In this document: positions 12,145 through 21,752 of the stretch, in pieces
How positions within the stretch are numbered: the stretch's first letter is position 1
Layout of the letters: each line of letters starts with the position of its first letter
Assembly: GCF_900604335.1 (NCBI RefSeq)
Contig: NZ_UWOD01000001.1
Span: 1,304,521-1,368,520, forward strand
Length of the DNA: 64,000 bases
Direction of reading: 5' to 3'
Source of the DNA: Intestinibacillus sp. Marseille-P6563
Lineage (GTDB): Bacteria > Bacillota > Clostridia > Oscillospirales > Butyricicoccaceae
Made by a program: the position numbers and the translations under genes
Notes under the pieces: generated by a model
Databases searched by the model: none
What the model saw: only the letters and a program-made list of their open reading frames with translations
Told to the model about the DNA's origin: nothing

Positions 12145-13649
12145 TGGCTATTGATTTTCTGTATCCGCAATATGAGGTGGTCCGTAACATGGACCGCTGC
12201 ATCACCTGCCGCGCCTGCGAACGCCAGTGCGCAAACGAAGTCCATAAATACGATGTCGATTTTGGCTACATGACCTCGGACGAGAGCAAGTGCGTCAACT
12301 GCCACCGCTGTGTATCGCTCTGCCCGACTCGGGCGCTCAAGATCGTCAAGACCGACCATACCTTTAAAGAGAACGCCAACTGGACGGGCAAGGCCATTTC
12401 CGAGGTCTACCGCCAGGCAGGTTCGGGCGGTGTCCTGCTCAGCTCCATGGGCAACCCGGAACCCTACCCGATCTACTGGGATAAAATCCTCATCAACGCC
12501 TCCCAGGTGACCAACCCGTCCATCGACCCGCTGCGCGAGCCGATGGAAACCCGCACCTTCCTCGGCAAAAAGCCGGGCAAGATCGAGCGCGACGCAAACG
12601 GCAACCTGATTCCCAATATGGCGCCTCAGCTCAAGCTCGACGTGCCGATCATGTTCTCGGCCATGAGCTACGGTTCGATTTCCTACAACGCGCACGCATC
12701 GCTCGCCCGCGCGGCCGTCGAGCTCGGCACCTACTACAACACCGGTGAGGGCGGTCTGCACGAGGACTTCTACCAGTACGGCCCGCACACCATCGTCCAG
12801 GTTGCATCCGGTCGTTTCGGTGTCCATAAAGATTACCTGGAAGCCGGCGCCGCCATTGAAATCAAGATGGGCCAGGGCGCAAAGCCGGGCATCGGCGGCC
12901 ATCTACCCGGCCTGAAGGTTGGTCCGGACATCTCCAAGACCCGTATGATCCCCCGCGGCACGGACGCCATCTCCCCGGCGCCCCACCACGATATTTACTC
13001 GATCGAAGACCTGCGGCAGCTTGTCTTCTCGCTCAAGGAAGCGACCGATTACAAAAAGCCGGTTATGGTCAAGATTGCGGCTGTGCACAACGTTGCGGCC
13101 ATCGCATCCGGCGTGGCCCGCTCGGGCGCAGACGTCATCTGCATTGACGGCTACCGCGGCGGCACGGGCGCTGCGCCCACCCGCATCCGCGACAGCGTGG
13201 GTATCCCGATCGAGCTGGCGCTCGCGGCAGTCGACCAGCGGCTGCGCGACGAGGGCATTCGCGACCAGGTATCCATCGTCGTGGGCGGCTCCATCCGTAA
13301 CTCGGGCGACCTGCTCAAGGCCATTGCCCTGGGCGCCGACGCCTGCTACATCGCTACCTCGGCCCTGCTGGCACTCGGCTGCCACCTGTGCCGCACCTGC
13401 CAGACCGGCAAGTGCAACTGGGGCATTGCCACCCAGCGCCCCGATCTGGTCAAGCGCTTAAACCCCGACATCGGCTCCAAGCGTCTGGTCAACCTGGTGA
13501 CCGCCTGGGACCACGAGCTCAAGGAAATGATGGGCGGCATGGGCATCAACTCCATCGAAGCGCTGCGCGGCAACCGCCTGATGCTGCGCGGACTGGGGCT
13601 GAACCAGAAGGAACTGGACATTTTGGGTATCAAGCACGCGGGCGAATAA
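12144..13649 (+). CDS. Glutamate synthase FMN domain protein with N-terminal ferredoxin domain
   Basis: Synthase subunit (501 aa) that aminates 2-oxoglutarate on an FMN site. Residues 1-65 carry two 4Fe-4S motifs (C19, C22, C25, C29 and C50, C53, C56, C60). The TIM-barrel glutamate synthase domain follows, with PIMFSAMSYGSIS, GEGG, GQGAKPGIGGHLPG, IDGYRGGTGAAPTRIRD and the cluster motif CHLCRTCQTGKCNWGIATQ. It starts within the stop codon of the amidotransferase gene, which implies coupled translation. Electrons probably come from the ferredoxin and FAD subunits encoded next. Confidence 0.93.
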   Translation: MAIDFLYPQYEVVRNMDRCITCRACERQCANEVHKYDVDFGYMTSDESKCVNCHRCVSLCPTRALKIVKTDHTFKENANWTGKAISEVYRQAGSGGVLLSSMGNPEPYPIYWDKILINASQVTNPSIDPLREPMETRTFLGKKPGKIERDANGNLIPNMAPQLKLDVPIMFSAMSYGSISYNAHASLARAAVELGTYYNTGEGGLHEDFYQYGPHTIVQVASGRFGVHKDYLEAGAAIEIKMGQGAKPGIGGHLPGLKVGPDISKTRMIPRGTDAISPAPHHDIYSIEDLRQLVFSLKEATDYKKPVMVKIAAVHNVAAIASGVARSGADVICIDGYRGGTGAAPTRIRDSVGIPIELALAAVDQRLRDEGIRDQVSIVVGGSIRNSGDLLKAIALGADACYIATSALLALGCHLCRTCQTGKCNWGIATQRPDLVKRLNPDIGSKRLVNLVTAWDHELKEMMGGMGINSIEALRGNRLMLRGLGLNQKELDILGIKHAGE

Positions 13650-13658
13650 GGAGGCAAC

Positions 13659-14087
13659 ATGAAACGGGTATATGTCAACGAAAAATGGTGCCTTGGCTGC
13701 CATTTATGCGAATATTACTGCGCTTTTGCCAACTCGGGCAAGTCCTCGATGGTCAAGGCGCTCAAGGACCACAAGATCGCGCCCCGCATCAAGATCGAGG
13801 AGCGCAACAACATTTCCTTTGCGGTATCCTGCCGCCACTGTGACGACCCTTTATGCGTCAAGGGCTGCATCTCGGGTGCGCTGACCATCGAAAACGGGGC
13901 CGTGCACATCGATTCGGACAAATGCGTCGGCTGCTGCACGTGCATCCTGTCCTGCCCCTACGGCGCGCTCAGCCATTCCGAGCAGGGCGCCATCCAGAAA
14001 TGTGAACTGTGTCAGAAAAACGAGTTTGGCCAGCCCATGTGTGTCCAGGGCTGCCCGAACAAAGCCATTGTCTACGAGGAGAGGTGA
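13659..14087 (+). CDS. 4Fe-4S ferredoxin-type electron transfer subunit
   Basis: A 142-aa protein with several cysteine clusters (CLGCHLCEYYC, CRHCDDPLCVKGC, CVGCCTCILSCPYGAL, CELCQ...CVQGCP), like HycB/DMSO-reductase-type electron carriers. AAGGAGG lies before ATG 13659. It sits between the synthase subunit and the FAD oxidoreductase, so it most likely passes electrons between them. Confidence 0.88.
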   Translation: MKRVYVNEKWCLGCHLCEYYCAFANSGKSSMVKALKDHKIAPRIKIEERNNISFAVSCRHCDDPLCVKGCISGALTIENGAVHIDSDKCVGCCTCILSCPYGALSHSEQGAIQKCELCQKNEFGQPMCVQGCPNKAIVYEER

Positions 14088-14092
14088 ACGGT

Positions 14093-15340
14093 ATGCAGTA
14101 TGTCATCATCGGCGGCGGCACCGCAGCCGTGGGAACCATTGAAGGCATCCGCGCGGTGGACCGCACAGGTCCGATCACGCTGATTTCCGCCGAACCCTAT
14201 CCGGTTTACGGCCGTCCGCTCATCTCCTACCTGCTGCAAGGCAAAACGACCGAAGAAAAGATGTTCGGCTACCGTCCAGCCGACTTTTACGAGAAAAACG
14301 GCGTGACTCCCCACCTGGGCCAGACAGTCCAGGCGGTGGATGCCGCAGCCAAAACGGTCACGCTGGAAAGCGGCGAGACCTTCCCCTATGATAAACTGTG
14401 CATCTGCACCGGCTCGCGGCCGTTCGTACCGCCCATGGAAGGCCTGGACCAGGTGCGCGAACAGACCAGCTTTATGACACTGGACGACGCCAAGAATCTT
14501 GACCACATGCTCGGCAATGCCAACGACAAGCGCGTGCTGATCGTCGGCGCGGGCCTCATTGGCCTCAAGTGCGCCGAAGGCATTCTGGAGCGCGCGCAGT
14601 CGGTGACGGTCATCGATATGGCGCCGCGCATCCTGCCCAATGTCATGCTCGAACGCCCGGCGGCCATCATCCAGCAGCATCTCGAGCGCAAGGGTGTTAT
14701 GTTCCATTTGAGCGACTCGGTTGCCCGGTTTGACACCCCGACGCACGCGATTCTGCAAAGCGGCCTGGGCATCGACTTTGACGTACTAGTCGTTGCGGTC
14801 GGCGTACGTCCCAACACCGGCCTTGCCGAAATGGCGGGCTGCACCGTCGAGCGCGGCATCCGTCTGGACGATCACATGCAGACCACGGTGCCGGATATCT
14901 ACGCGGCCGGCGACTGCACGCTCTCGCACGACATCTCGTGCGATACCGACCGCATTCTGGCCATCCTGCCGGGCGCCTACATGCAGGGCGAAACGGCGGG
15001 CCGCAATATGGCGGGCGGCAACGCGACCTTTGACAAGGCCATCCCCATGAACGCTTCGGGCTTTTTGGGGCTGCACATGGTCACCGCGGGCTCGTACGAG
15101 GGCACGCAGTATCTGGACGACAACGAGGACGGCTACAAGCTGCTCGTCACCCGGGACGACCACCTGGTCGGCTTTATCCTGCTGGGTGACATCGAACGTG
15201 CGGGCATCTATACCTCGCTCATCCGGGAGCGCACCCCGCTTTCGTCCATCGACTTTGACCTCATCCGCGAAAAACCGCAGCTGATGGCCTTCTCTTCCAC
15301 CGAACGCGCCAAAAAACTGGGAGGTGCACGCGCATGGTAA
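14093..15340 (+). CDS. FAD-dependent NAD(P)H oxidoreductase of the glt operon
   Basis: Pyridine-nucleotide-disulphide-type flavoprotein (415 aa), the probable NAD(P)H-oxidising subunit of this split glutamate synthase. It has the FAD-binding VIIGGGTAAVG at the N-terminus, a second Rossmann motif VLIVGAGLIGLKCAEG near residue 150 and the FAD motif DIYAAGDCTLSHD. The ATG at 14093 follows GAGGAGAGG; the open frame upstream overlaps the ferredoxin gene and was not used. It overlaps the next gene by 7 bases. Confidence 0.9.
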   Translation: MQYVIIGGGTAAVGTIEGIRAVDRTGPITLISAEPYPVYGRPLISYLLQGKTTEEKMFGYRPADFYEKNGVTPHLGQTVQAVDAAAKTVTLESGETFPYDKLCICTGSRPFVPPMEGLDQVREQTSFMTLDDAKNLDHMLGNANDKRVLIVGAGLIGLKCAEGILERAQSVTVIDMAPRILPNVMLERPAAIIQQHLERKGVMFHLSDSVARFDTPTHAILQSGLGIDFDVLVVAVGVRPNTGLAEMAGCTVERGIRLDDHMQTTVPDIYAAGDCTLSHDISCDTDRILAILPGAYMQGETAGRNMAGGNATFDKAIPMNASGFLGLHMVTAGSYEGTQYLDDNEDGYKLLVTRDDHLVGFILLGDIERAGIYTSLIRERTPLSSIDFDLIREKPQLMAFSSTERAKKLGGARAW

Positions 15341-16056
15341 TCACGGCAAACACCACATACTATAAAGGGCTCAACGAGCAGATCCGCGCCTGCGCCGATG
15401 CCGAGATCACCGTGCGCGAGATCTACGGCCAGCGCTACCTGGGCTGTGGCAGCTCGGATAAGACTTTCAAACTCTACGGTACGCCGGGCAACGGCCTGGG
15501 CCAGTACCTGTCCGGCTCGACCATCGAGGTGTTCGGCAACTGCCAGGAGGCAGTCGGCGACACCATGAACGACGGCGAGATCATCGTACACGGTAACGTG
15601 GGAGACGCCTGCGGCTACGGCATGCGCGGCGGCCGTATCCTCATCGAAGGCAATGTCGGCTATCGTGCCGGCATCCACATGAAGGCCTATCTGGATAAGT
15701 TCCCGGTGGTCATCGTGGGCGGCTGCGCCGGTTCGTTTTTGGGCGAATACCTGGCCGGCGGGCTGATCGCCGTACTCGGCCGGGGCGCAAACGGCGCGCT
15801 GCCGTGCAGCTACTTCTGCGGCACGGGCATGCACGGCGGCAAGATCGTCCTGCGCTGCGACGAAAAGCCGTCCGGCCTGCCGCCGCAGGTACTCGTGCGC
15901 GAAATGAACGACGAGGACCGCGCCGAACTGATGCCCCATCTGGCCGCTTATTGCCAGCATTTCGGCTCGACCCCCGAAGAAATTCTGTCCGAACGTTTTT
16001 ATGTCTTGACGCCTAACCCGGAGGCGGGGTATAAACAATTATATACGTTCGAATAA
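15334..16056 (+). CDS. GXGXG-motif subunit of split glutamate synthase
   Basis: A 240-aa protein made of the repeated right-handed beta-helix (GXGXG) found at the C-terminus of conventional GltB and in formylmethanofuran dehydrogenase subunit C. Repeats are visible in GTPGNGLGQYLSGSTIEVFGN, GNVGDACGYGMRGGRILIEG and CAGSFLGEYLAGG. It starts at ATG 15334 inside the end of the preceding gene, with GGGAGG upstream. Its likely role is structural support of the synthase and ammonia tunnel. Confidence 0.87.
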   Translation: MVITANTTYYKGLNEQIRACADAEITVREIYGQRYLGCGSSDKTFKLYGTPGNGLGQYLSGSTIEVFGNCQEAVGDTMNDGEIIVHGNVGDACGYGMRGGRILIEGNVGYRAGIHMKAYLDKFPVVIVGGCAGSFLGEYLAGGLIAVLGRGANGALPCSYFCGTGMHGGKIVLRCDEKPSGLPPQVLVREMNDEDRAELMPHLAAYCQHFGSTPEEILSERFYVLTPNPEAGYKQLYTFE

Positions 16057-16076
16057 TTCCTTTGGGAGGTTTGTTT

Positions 16077-17396
16077 ATGAGCACTTCTATCAGCGACGTT
16101 CTGGAGTTCATCGAGGACAACGACGTCAAGTTTATCCGCCTGGCCTTCTGCGACATCTTCGGCATGCAGAAGAACATCTCCATTTTACCGGGCGAACTGA
16201 TGCGCGCCTTTTCCGACGGCATCTGCTTTGACGCGTCTGCCCTGACCGGGTTTATGAATGTGGAATCGAGCGATCTGCTGCTGTTCCCCGACCCGTCGAC
16301 CCTGTGTGTGCTGCCCTGGCGGCCGTCGACCGGGCGCGTGGTGCGCTTCTTCTGCGACATCCGGTATCCGGACGGCCAGCCCTTTGAGGGCGACGGCCGC
16401 CACCTGCTGCGGCAGGCGGTCGATCGGATGCACGACAAGGAGCTGACCTGCATGCTGGGCACTGAGTGCGAATTTTATCTGTTCATGCTCGATGAAAACG
16501 GCGCGCCCACCCGCATCCCGCACGATACGGCGTCCTATTTTGATGTGGCACCCCTCGACCGCGCGGAAAATGTGCGCCGCCAGATCTGCCTGACGCTCGA
16601 AGAAATGGGCATCCAGCCCGAAGCATCCCACCACGAGCAAGGCCCCGGCCAAAATGAGATCGATTTCAAATACTCGGGCGCGTTGCAGGCCGCGGACAAT
16701 ATGGTCACCTTCAAATGGGTGGTTAAGACCATTGCCAGCTCGAGCGGTCTGTTTGCTTCCTTCCTGCCCAAGCCACTCGCAGGCGAACCGGGCAGCGGGC
16801 TGCACATCAACCTGTCGCTCTTCCGTGGCGGCAAGAACATCTTCCGCGACCCGAGCGTGGCCCATTCCAAGACCGTGGAATCGTTCATCGCTGGTATCCT
16901 GGCGCATGCGCGCGAGATGAACCTGTTTTTCAATCCCCTGGTCAACTCCTACGAGCGCCTGGGAGAGTTTGAAGCGCCGCGGTTCATCACCTGGTCGCAC
17001 CAGAACCGTTCGCCCCTCATCCGCATCCCGGCGGCGCAGGGCAGCCACCGGCGCATGGAATACCGCGCGTCCGACGGCACTCTCAATCCCTATCTGGCCT
17101 TTACCCTGCTGCTGCACGCCGGCATGGATGGCGTCGAACGCGGCCTGAAGCTTCCCGAACCCTGCAACATCAACCTGTTTACGGCAAACGAAGACGAACT
17201 TTCGACCTATGAATCCCTGCCCGGTTCGCTGGAGGAAGCGATTGACGCGGCCGCGGCCAGCGAATTTGTGCGCCAAGTGCTGCCTGCACGCACACTGGAA
17301 AGCTATCTCTCTGCCAAGCGGCAGGAATGCCGCCAATATGTGACCTATCACACGCCCCAGGCAGCCGCTTACAAGCTCTATTTTGAACGCTACTAA
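16077..17396 (+). CDS. Glutamine synthetase, short type I class
   Basis: Type I glutamine synthetase of 439 aa. Core motifs are GTECEFYLF, HHEQGPGQNEIDF, EPGSGLHINLSLF, NSYERL and NRSPLIRIPAAQGSHRRMEYR. ATG 16077 is preceded by GGGAGG at 7 bases. Encoded with glutamate synthase it completes a GS-GOGAT cycle within one operon. The organism also has the unrelated GSIII at 8505-10580. Some short GSI homologues act on other amines, so amide synthesis from glutamate is likely but not proven. Confidence 0.88.
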   Translation: MSTSISDVLEFIEDNDVKFIRLAFCDIFGMQKNISILPGELMRAFSDGICFDASALTGFMNVESSDLLLFPDPSTLCVLPWRPSTGRVVRFFCDIRYPDGQPFEGDGRHLLRQAVDRMHDKELTCMLGTECEFYLFMLDENGAPTRIPHDTASYFDVAPLDRAENVRRQICLTLEEMGIQPEASHHEQGPGQNEIDFKYSGALQAADNMVTFKWVVKTIASSSGLFASFLPKPLAGEPGSGLHINLSLFRGGKNIFRDPSVAHSKTVESFIAGILAHAREMNLFFNPLVNSYERLGEFEAPRFITWSHQNRSPLIRIPAAQGSHRRMEYRASDGTLNPYLAFTLLLHAGMDGVERGLKLPEPCNINLFTANEDELSTYESLPGSLEEAIDAAAASEFVRQVLPARTLESYLSAKRQECRQYVTYHTPQAAAYKLYFERY

Positions 17397-17438
17397 CCCG
17401 CGTTTTCACAACCGACACCAAAAGGGGGAACCCAACCC

Positions 17439-18011
17439 ATGGAGCCTGTACTCATTGCTGCCCCAGCCGAAAAAGGCTATGTATCCTTATCCAAAGCCTT
17501 GACCGGATTTCTGGGCAAGCTGTCCTGTGTTTGGGCGCCCAGCGGCGCTCAGGCACGCCGCTGTATCGCGGAAAATGACTGGGGGCTTGTGATTGTCAGC
17601 GCGCCGCTGCCCGATGAAGCGGGCGCGGATTTGGCGCAATATGCGTGTGCGCAAACCGGTGCAGGGGTGCTGCTGTTGGTCAAGGAGGACATTGCCGAAA
17701 CCTTGCCCGGCGCGGTGGCCGACGCCGGTGTGCTCGTTCTGACCAAGCCGCTGGAGCGGACCGGCTTTTTGGGGGCGGCACGCCTGGCGCTGGCCACCCA
17801 CCACCGCATCGATGCGCTCGAACGCGAAAACCGCAAACTGCGCACCCGGCTGGACGATCTGCGGCTGATCAGCCGCGCCAAATGTGTGCTGATCGAATGC
17901 TGCGGCATGACCGAACCCGAGGCGCACGCCTATATCGAAAAGCGCGCCATGGACACCCGCCAGACCCGGCGGGACGTGGCACGCGAACTTCTGGAATCCA
18001 CTCCCCCCTAA
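17439..18011 (+). CDS. ANTAR-domain RNA-binding antitermination regulator
   Basis: A 190-aa regulator of the NasT/AmiR type. Residues 1-115 form a receiver-like domain, but where the phosphorylated Asp should stand the sequence is VIVSAPLPDE with Ser54, so it is a pseudo-receiver probably controlled by something other than phosphorylation. A coiled coil (about 120-140) leads to the ANTAR domain, with LISRAKCVLIECCGMTEPEA and AMDTRQTRRDVAREL. ANTAR proteins bind hexaloop RNA hairpins and prevent terminator formation. It is the last gene of the glt operon, and three nearby leaders carry matching hairpins, so those transcripts are the likely targets. Confidence 0.88.
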   Translation: MEPVLIAAPAEKGYVSLSKALTGFLGKLSCVWAPSGAQARRCIAENDWGLVIVSAPLPDEAGADLAQYACAQTGAGVLLLVKEDIAETLPGAVADAGVLVLTKPLERTGFLGAARLALATHHRIDALERENRKLRTRLDDLRLISRAKCVLIECCGMTEPEAHAYIEKRAMDTRQTRRDVARELLESTPP

Positions 18012-19649
<1,638 letters not shown>

Positions 19650-19681
19650 TTTTTCGATCTCTCCTATTTTTACCCTCTTTG

Positions 19682-19722
19682 GAGCCGGTCCCCGCCTTTG
19701 GTGCGTTGGGCCGGCTCTTCCC
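19682..19722 (+). terminator. Possible pyrG terminator
   Basis: GAGCCGG (19682-19688) pairs with CCGGCTC (19711-19717), followed by only TTCCC. The stem is good but the T-tract is poor. Confidence 0.45.
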
Positions 19723-19849
19723 ATTTCCAGTGCCATTTCTGCCTGCTTTTTTGAAAAAATCCGCCCTTCGGCGCAGAAAAACCTGGTTTCGGCGATTGCA
19801 ATTTGGATAAACTTGTAGTACACTTAATTTTGTATGGCACTGAACGGCC

Positions 19850-19908
19850 AAACATGCACGATATGGCCGAATTTCGACCTTTTTGGCCCCTCGGTTTCGT
19901 GCATGTTT
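19850..19908 (+). repeat. Inverted repeat upstream of nifS
   Basis: AAACATGCACGA (19850-19861) and TCGTGCATGTTT (19897-19908) are perfect 12-base inverted arms, with an inner CCGA/TCGG pair. It lies in the 334-base gap between pyrG and nifS, just upstream of a probable promoter. It may be an operator or an RNA hairpin. Confidence 0.7.
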
Positions 19909-19912
19909 TCGC

Positions 19913-19942
19913 TTGATATTTCATACCATTTCGGTGTATATT
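19913..19942 (+). promoter_or_regulatory. Probable nifS-nifU promoter
   Basis: TTGATA (19913-19918), 18-base spacer, TATATT (19937-19942), about 40 bases before the nifS start. Confidence 0.5.
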
Positions 19943-19983
19943 TTAGATAGTAGAAAACGCCATAAGGAGGCGACCATTTTCCC

Positions 19984-21198
19984 ATGAGTAAATTTGTTTA
20001 CGCGGACAATGCGGCCACCACGCCCCTGTCCGAATCGGCATATAACGCTATGAAACCGTGGCTGACCGAGTTTTACGGCAACCCGTCCTCGCTCTACCGC
20101 ATCGGCAATGAGGCACGGCACGCGATGAACCAGGCACGCCGTCAGGTCGCAACCGCCCTGAACGCAGCCGACCCGTCCGAAATCATCTTTACTGGCGGCG
20201 GCTCGCAGGCGGACAACCTGGCCATCACCGGTTTTGTCAAGGGTCCGTCGGCCAAGGGCCGCCGGCACATCATCACCTCGAAGATCGAGCATCACGCGGT
20301 GCTTTACACCTGCGAAGCGCTCGAAAAAGAGGGTTTCCCGGTCACTTACCTGAATGTAGATAAAGAAGGCCACATCGATCTGGAGCAGCTGAAAAGCGCC
20401 ATCACTGATGACACCGCCCTGGTGACCATCATGGCCGCCAACAACGAGATCGGCACCATCCAGGACCTCAAGGCCATCGCCGAAATCGCACACGCGCACG
20501 GCGCGGTGTTCCACACGGATGCCGTACAGGCCGTTGGCCATATGCACATCGACGTGCAGGAAATGGGCATCGATATGCTCAGCCTGTCGGCGCACAAGTT
20601 CCGCGGCCCCAAGGGCATCGGCGCGCTGTATGTCAAGAAGGGCATCGCATTAAAGCCGCTGGTCTACGGCGGCGGCCAGGAGCGCGGCCTGTGCTCGGGC
20701 ACCGAGAACGTGGCCGGTATGGTCGGTTTGGGCCAGGCCATCGAGGATGCCTGCGGCGACAATCTGGACAAGAAGATGGGCTATGTTCGCCGTCTGACCG
20801 ACCGTCTGGTCAAGGGCATTATGGACAAGGTTCCCTACACTCACTACACGGGCGACCCGGTCAACCGTCTGCCGGGCACGGCGTCGTTCGTCTTTGAAGC
20901 CATTGAGGGCGAAGGCCTGATTTTGCGACTGGACTTTGCCGGCATCTGCGGCTCGACCGGTTCGGCCTGCTCGACCGGCTCGCTCGACCCCAGCCATGTG
21001 CTCATGGCCATCGGCCTTCCGCATGAGATCGCGCACGGTTCGCTGCGTCTGACGCTGGGCGAACAGAACACCGAAGAGGATGTCGATTACCTGATCGACA
21101 CCGTGACCGACGTGGTCGCCGGTCTGCGCGAAATGAGCCCGGTTTGGGAAAACGGCAAGCCCAACCTGACCGCGGCCAGCGAACTGCATGCACACTGA
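19984..21198 (+). CDS. nifS: Cysteine desulfurase (NifS/IscS family)
   Basis: PLP enzyme that takes sulfur from cysteine for Fe-S cluster assembly, 404 aa. It shows the N-terminal YADNAATTPLS, the PLP lysine K205 in LSAHKFRGPKG and the persulfide cysteine C329 in GSACSTGS. AAGGAGG lies upstream of ATG 19984. It is followed 34 bases later by a NifU-type scaffold, forming the minimal nifS-nifU pair common in Clostridia. No IscR-type regulator is adjacent. Confidence 0.95.
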   Translation: MSKFVYADNAATTPLSESAYNAMKPWLTEFYGNPSSLYRIGNEARHAMNQARRQVATALNAADPSEIIFTGGGSQADNLAITGFVKGPSAKGRRHIITSKIEHHAVLYTCEALEKEGFPVTYLNVDKEGHIDLEQLKSAITDDTALVTIMAANNEIGTIQDLKAIAEIAHAHGAVFHTDAVQAVGHMHIDVQEMGIDMLSLSAHKFRGPKGIGALYVKKGIALKPLVYGGGQERGLCSGTENVAGMVGLGQAIEDACGDNLDKKMGYVRRLTDRLVKGIMDKVPYTHYTGDPVNRLPGTASFVFEAIEGEGLILRLDFAGICGSTGSACSTGSLDPSHVLMAIGLPHEIAHGSLRLTLGEQNTEEDVDYLIDTVTDVVAGLREMSPVWENGKPNLTAASELHAH

Positions 21199-21232
21199 GT
21201 TTACGAGATTTCAATAAAGGAGCAAAACGATT

Positions 21233-21676
21233 ATGGCAATGGAATACAGCGAAAAGGTCTATGACCATTTCACCCATCCGCGCAACGTCGGCGAGATCGA
21301 GGACGCCAACGGCGTCGGCGAAGTCGGCAACGCCAAGTGCGGCGATATTATGAAGATCTACCTCAAGGTGTCCGATGACGGCGTTATTGAGGATGTCAAG
21401 TTCAAGACCTTCGGCTGCGGCGCTGCGATTGCGACCAGCTCCATGGCTACCGAAATGGTCAAGGGCAAGACGATCGAAGACGCGCTCAAGCTGACCAACC
21501 AGGCGGTCGCCGAAGCGCTGGACGGTCTGCCGCCGGTCAAGATGCACTGCTCGGTGCTGGCCGAAGAAGCGCTGCGTTCGGCCATTGCCGACTACTACAA
21601 GCGCATGGGCAAGGACCCGGAACCGCTTCTGGGCTGCAATATGGACTGTGCACACTGCCACGGCGGTGAGCATTGA
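21233..21676 (+). CDS. nifU: Iron-sulfur cluster scaffold protein NifU/IscU
   Basis: A 147-aa U-type scaffold on which the partner desulfurase builds Fe-S clusters. The three ligand cysteines are visible: C36 in AKCGD, C62 in FGCGAAIATSS and C106 in KMHCSVLAEEA. The C-terminus adds a cysteine/histidine-rich tail (CNMDCAHCHGGEH). AAAGGAG precedes ATG 21233. It ends at a clear terminator. Confidence 0.95.
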   Translation: MAMEYSEKVYDHFTHPRNVGEIEDANGVGEVGNAKCGDIMKIYLKVSDDGVIEDVKFKTFGCGAAIATSSMATEMVKGKTIEDALKLTNQAVAEALDGLPPVKMHCSVLAEEALRSAIADYYKRMGKDPEPLLGCNMDCAHCHGGEH

Positions 21677-21698
21677 TTCTCTCCAACACGCATAAAAT

Positions 21699-21726
21699 AG
21701 GGCAGATTGAAAAATCTGCCCTTTTG
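21699..21726 (+). terminator. nifSU terminator
   Basis: AGGGCAGATT (21699-21708) and AATCTGCCCT (21713-21722) with a 4-base loop, then TTTTGG. Confidence 0.85.
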
Positions 21727-21752
21727 GCATTTGTGAAAAATCTGGTGATGAA

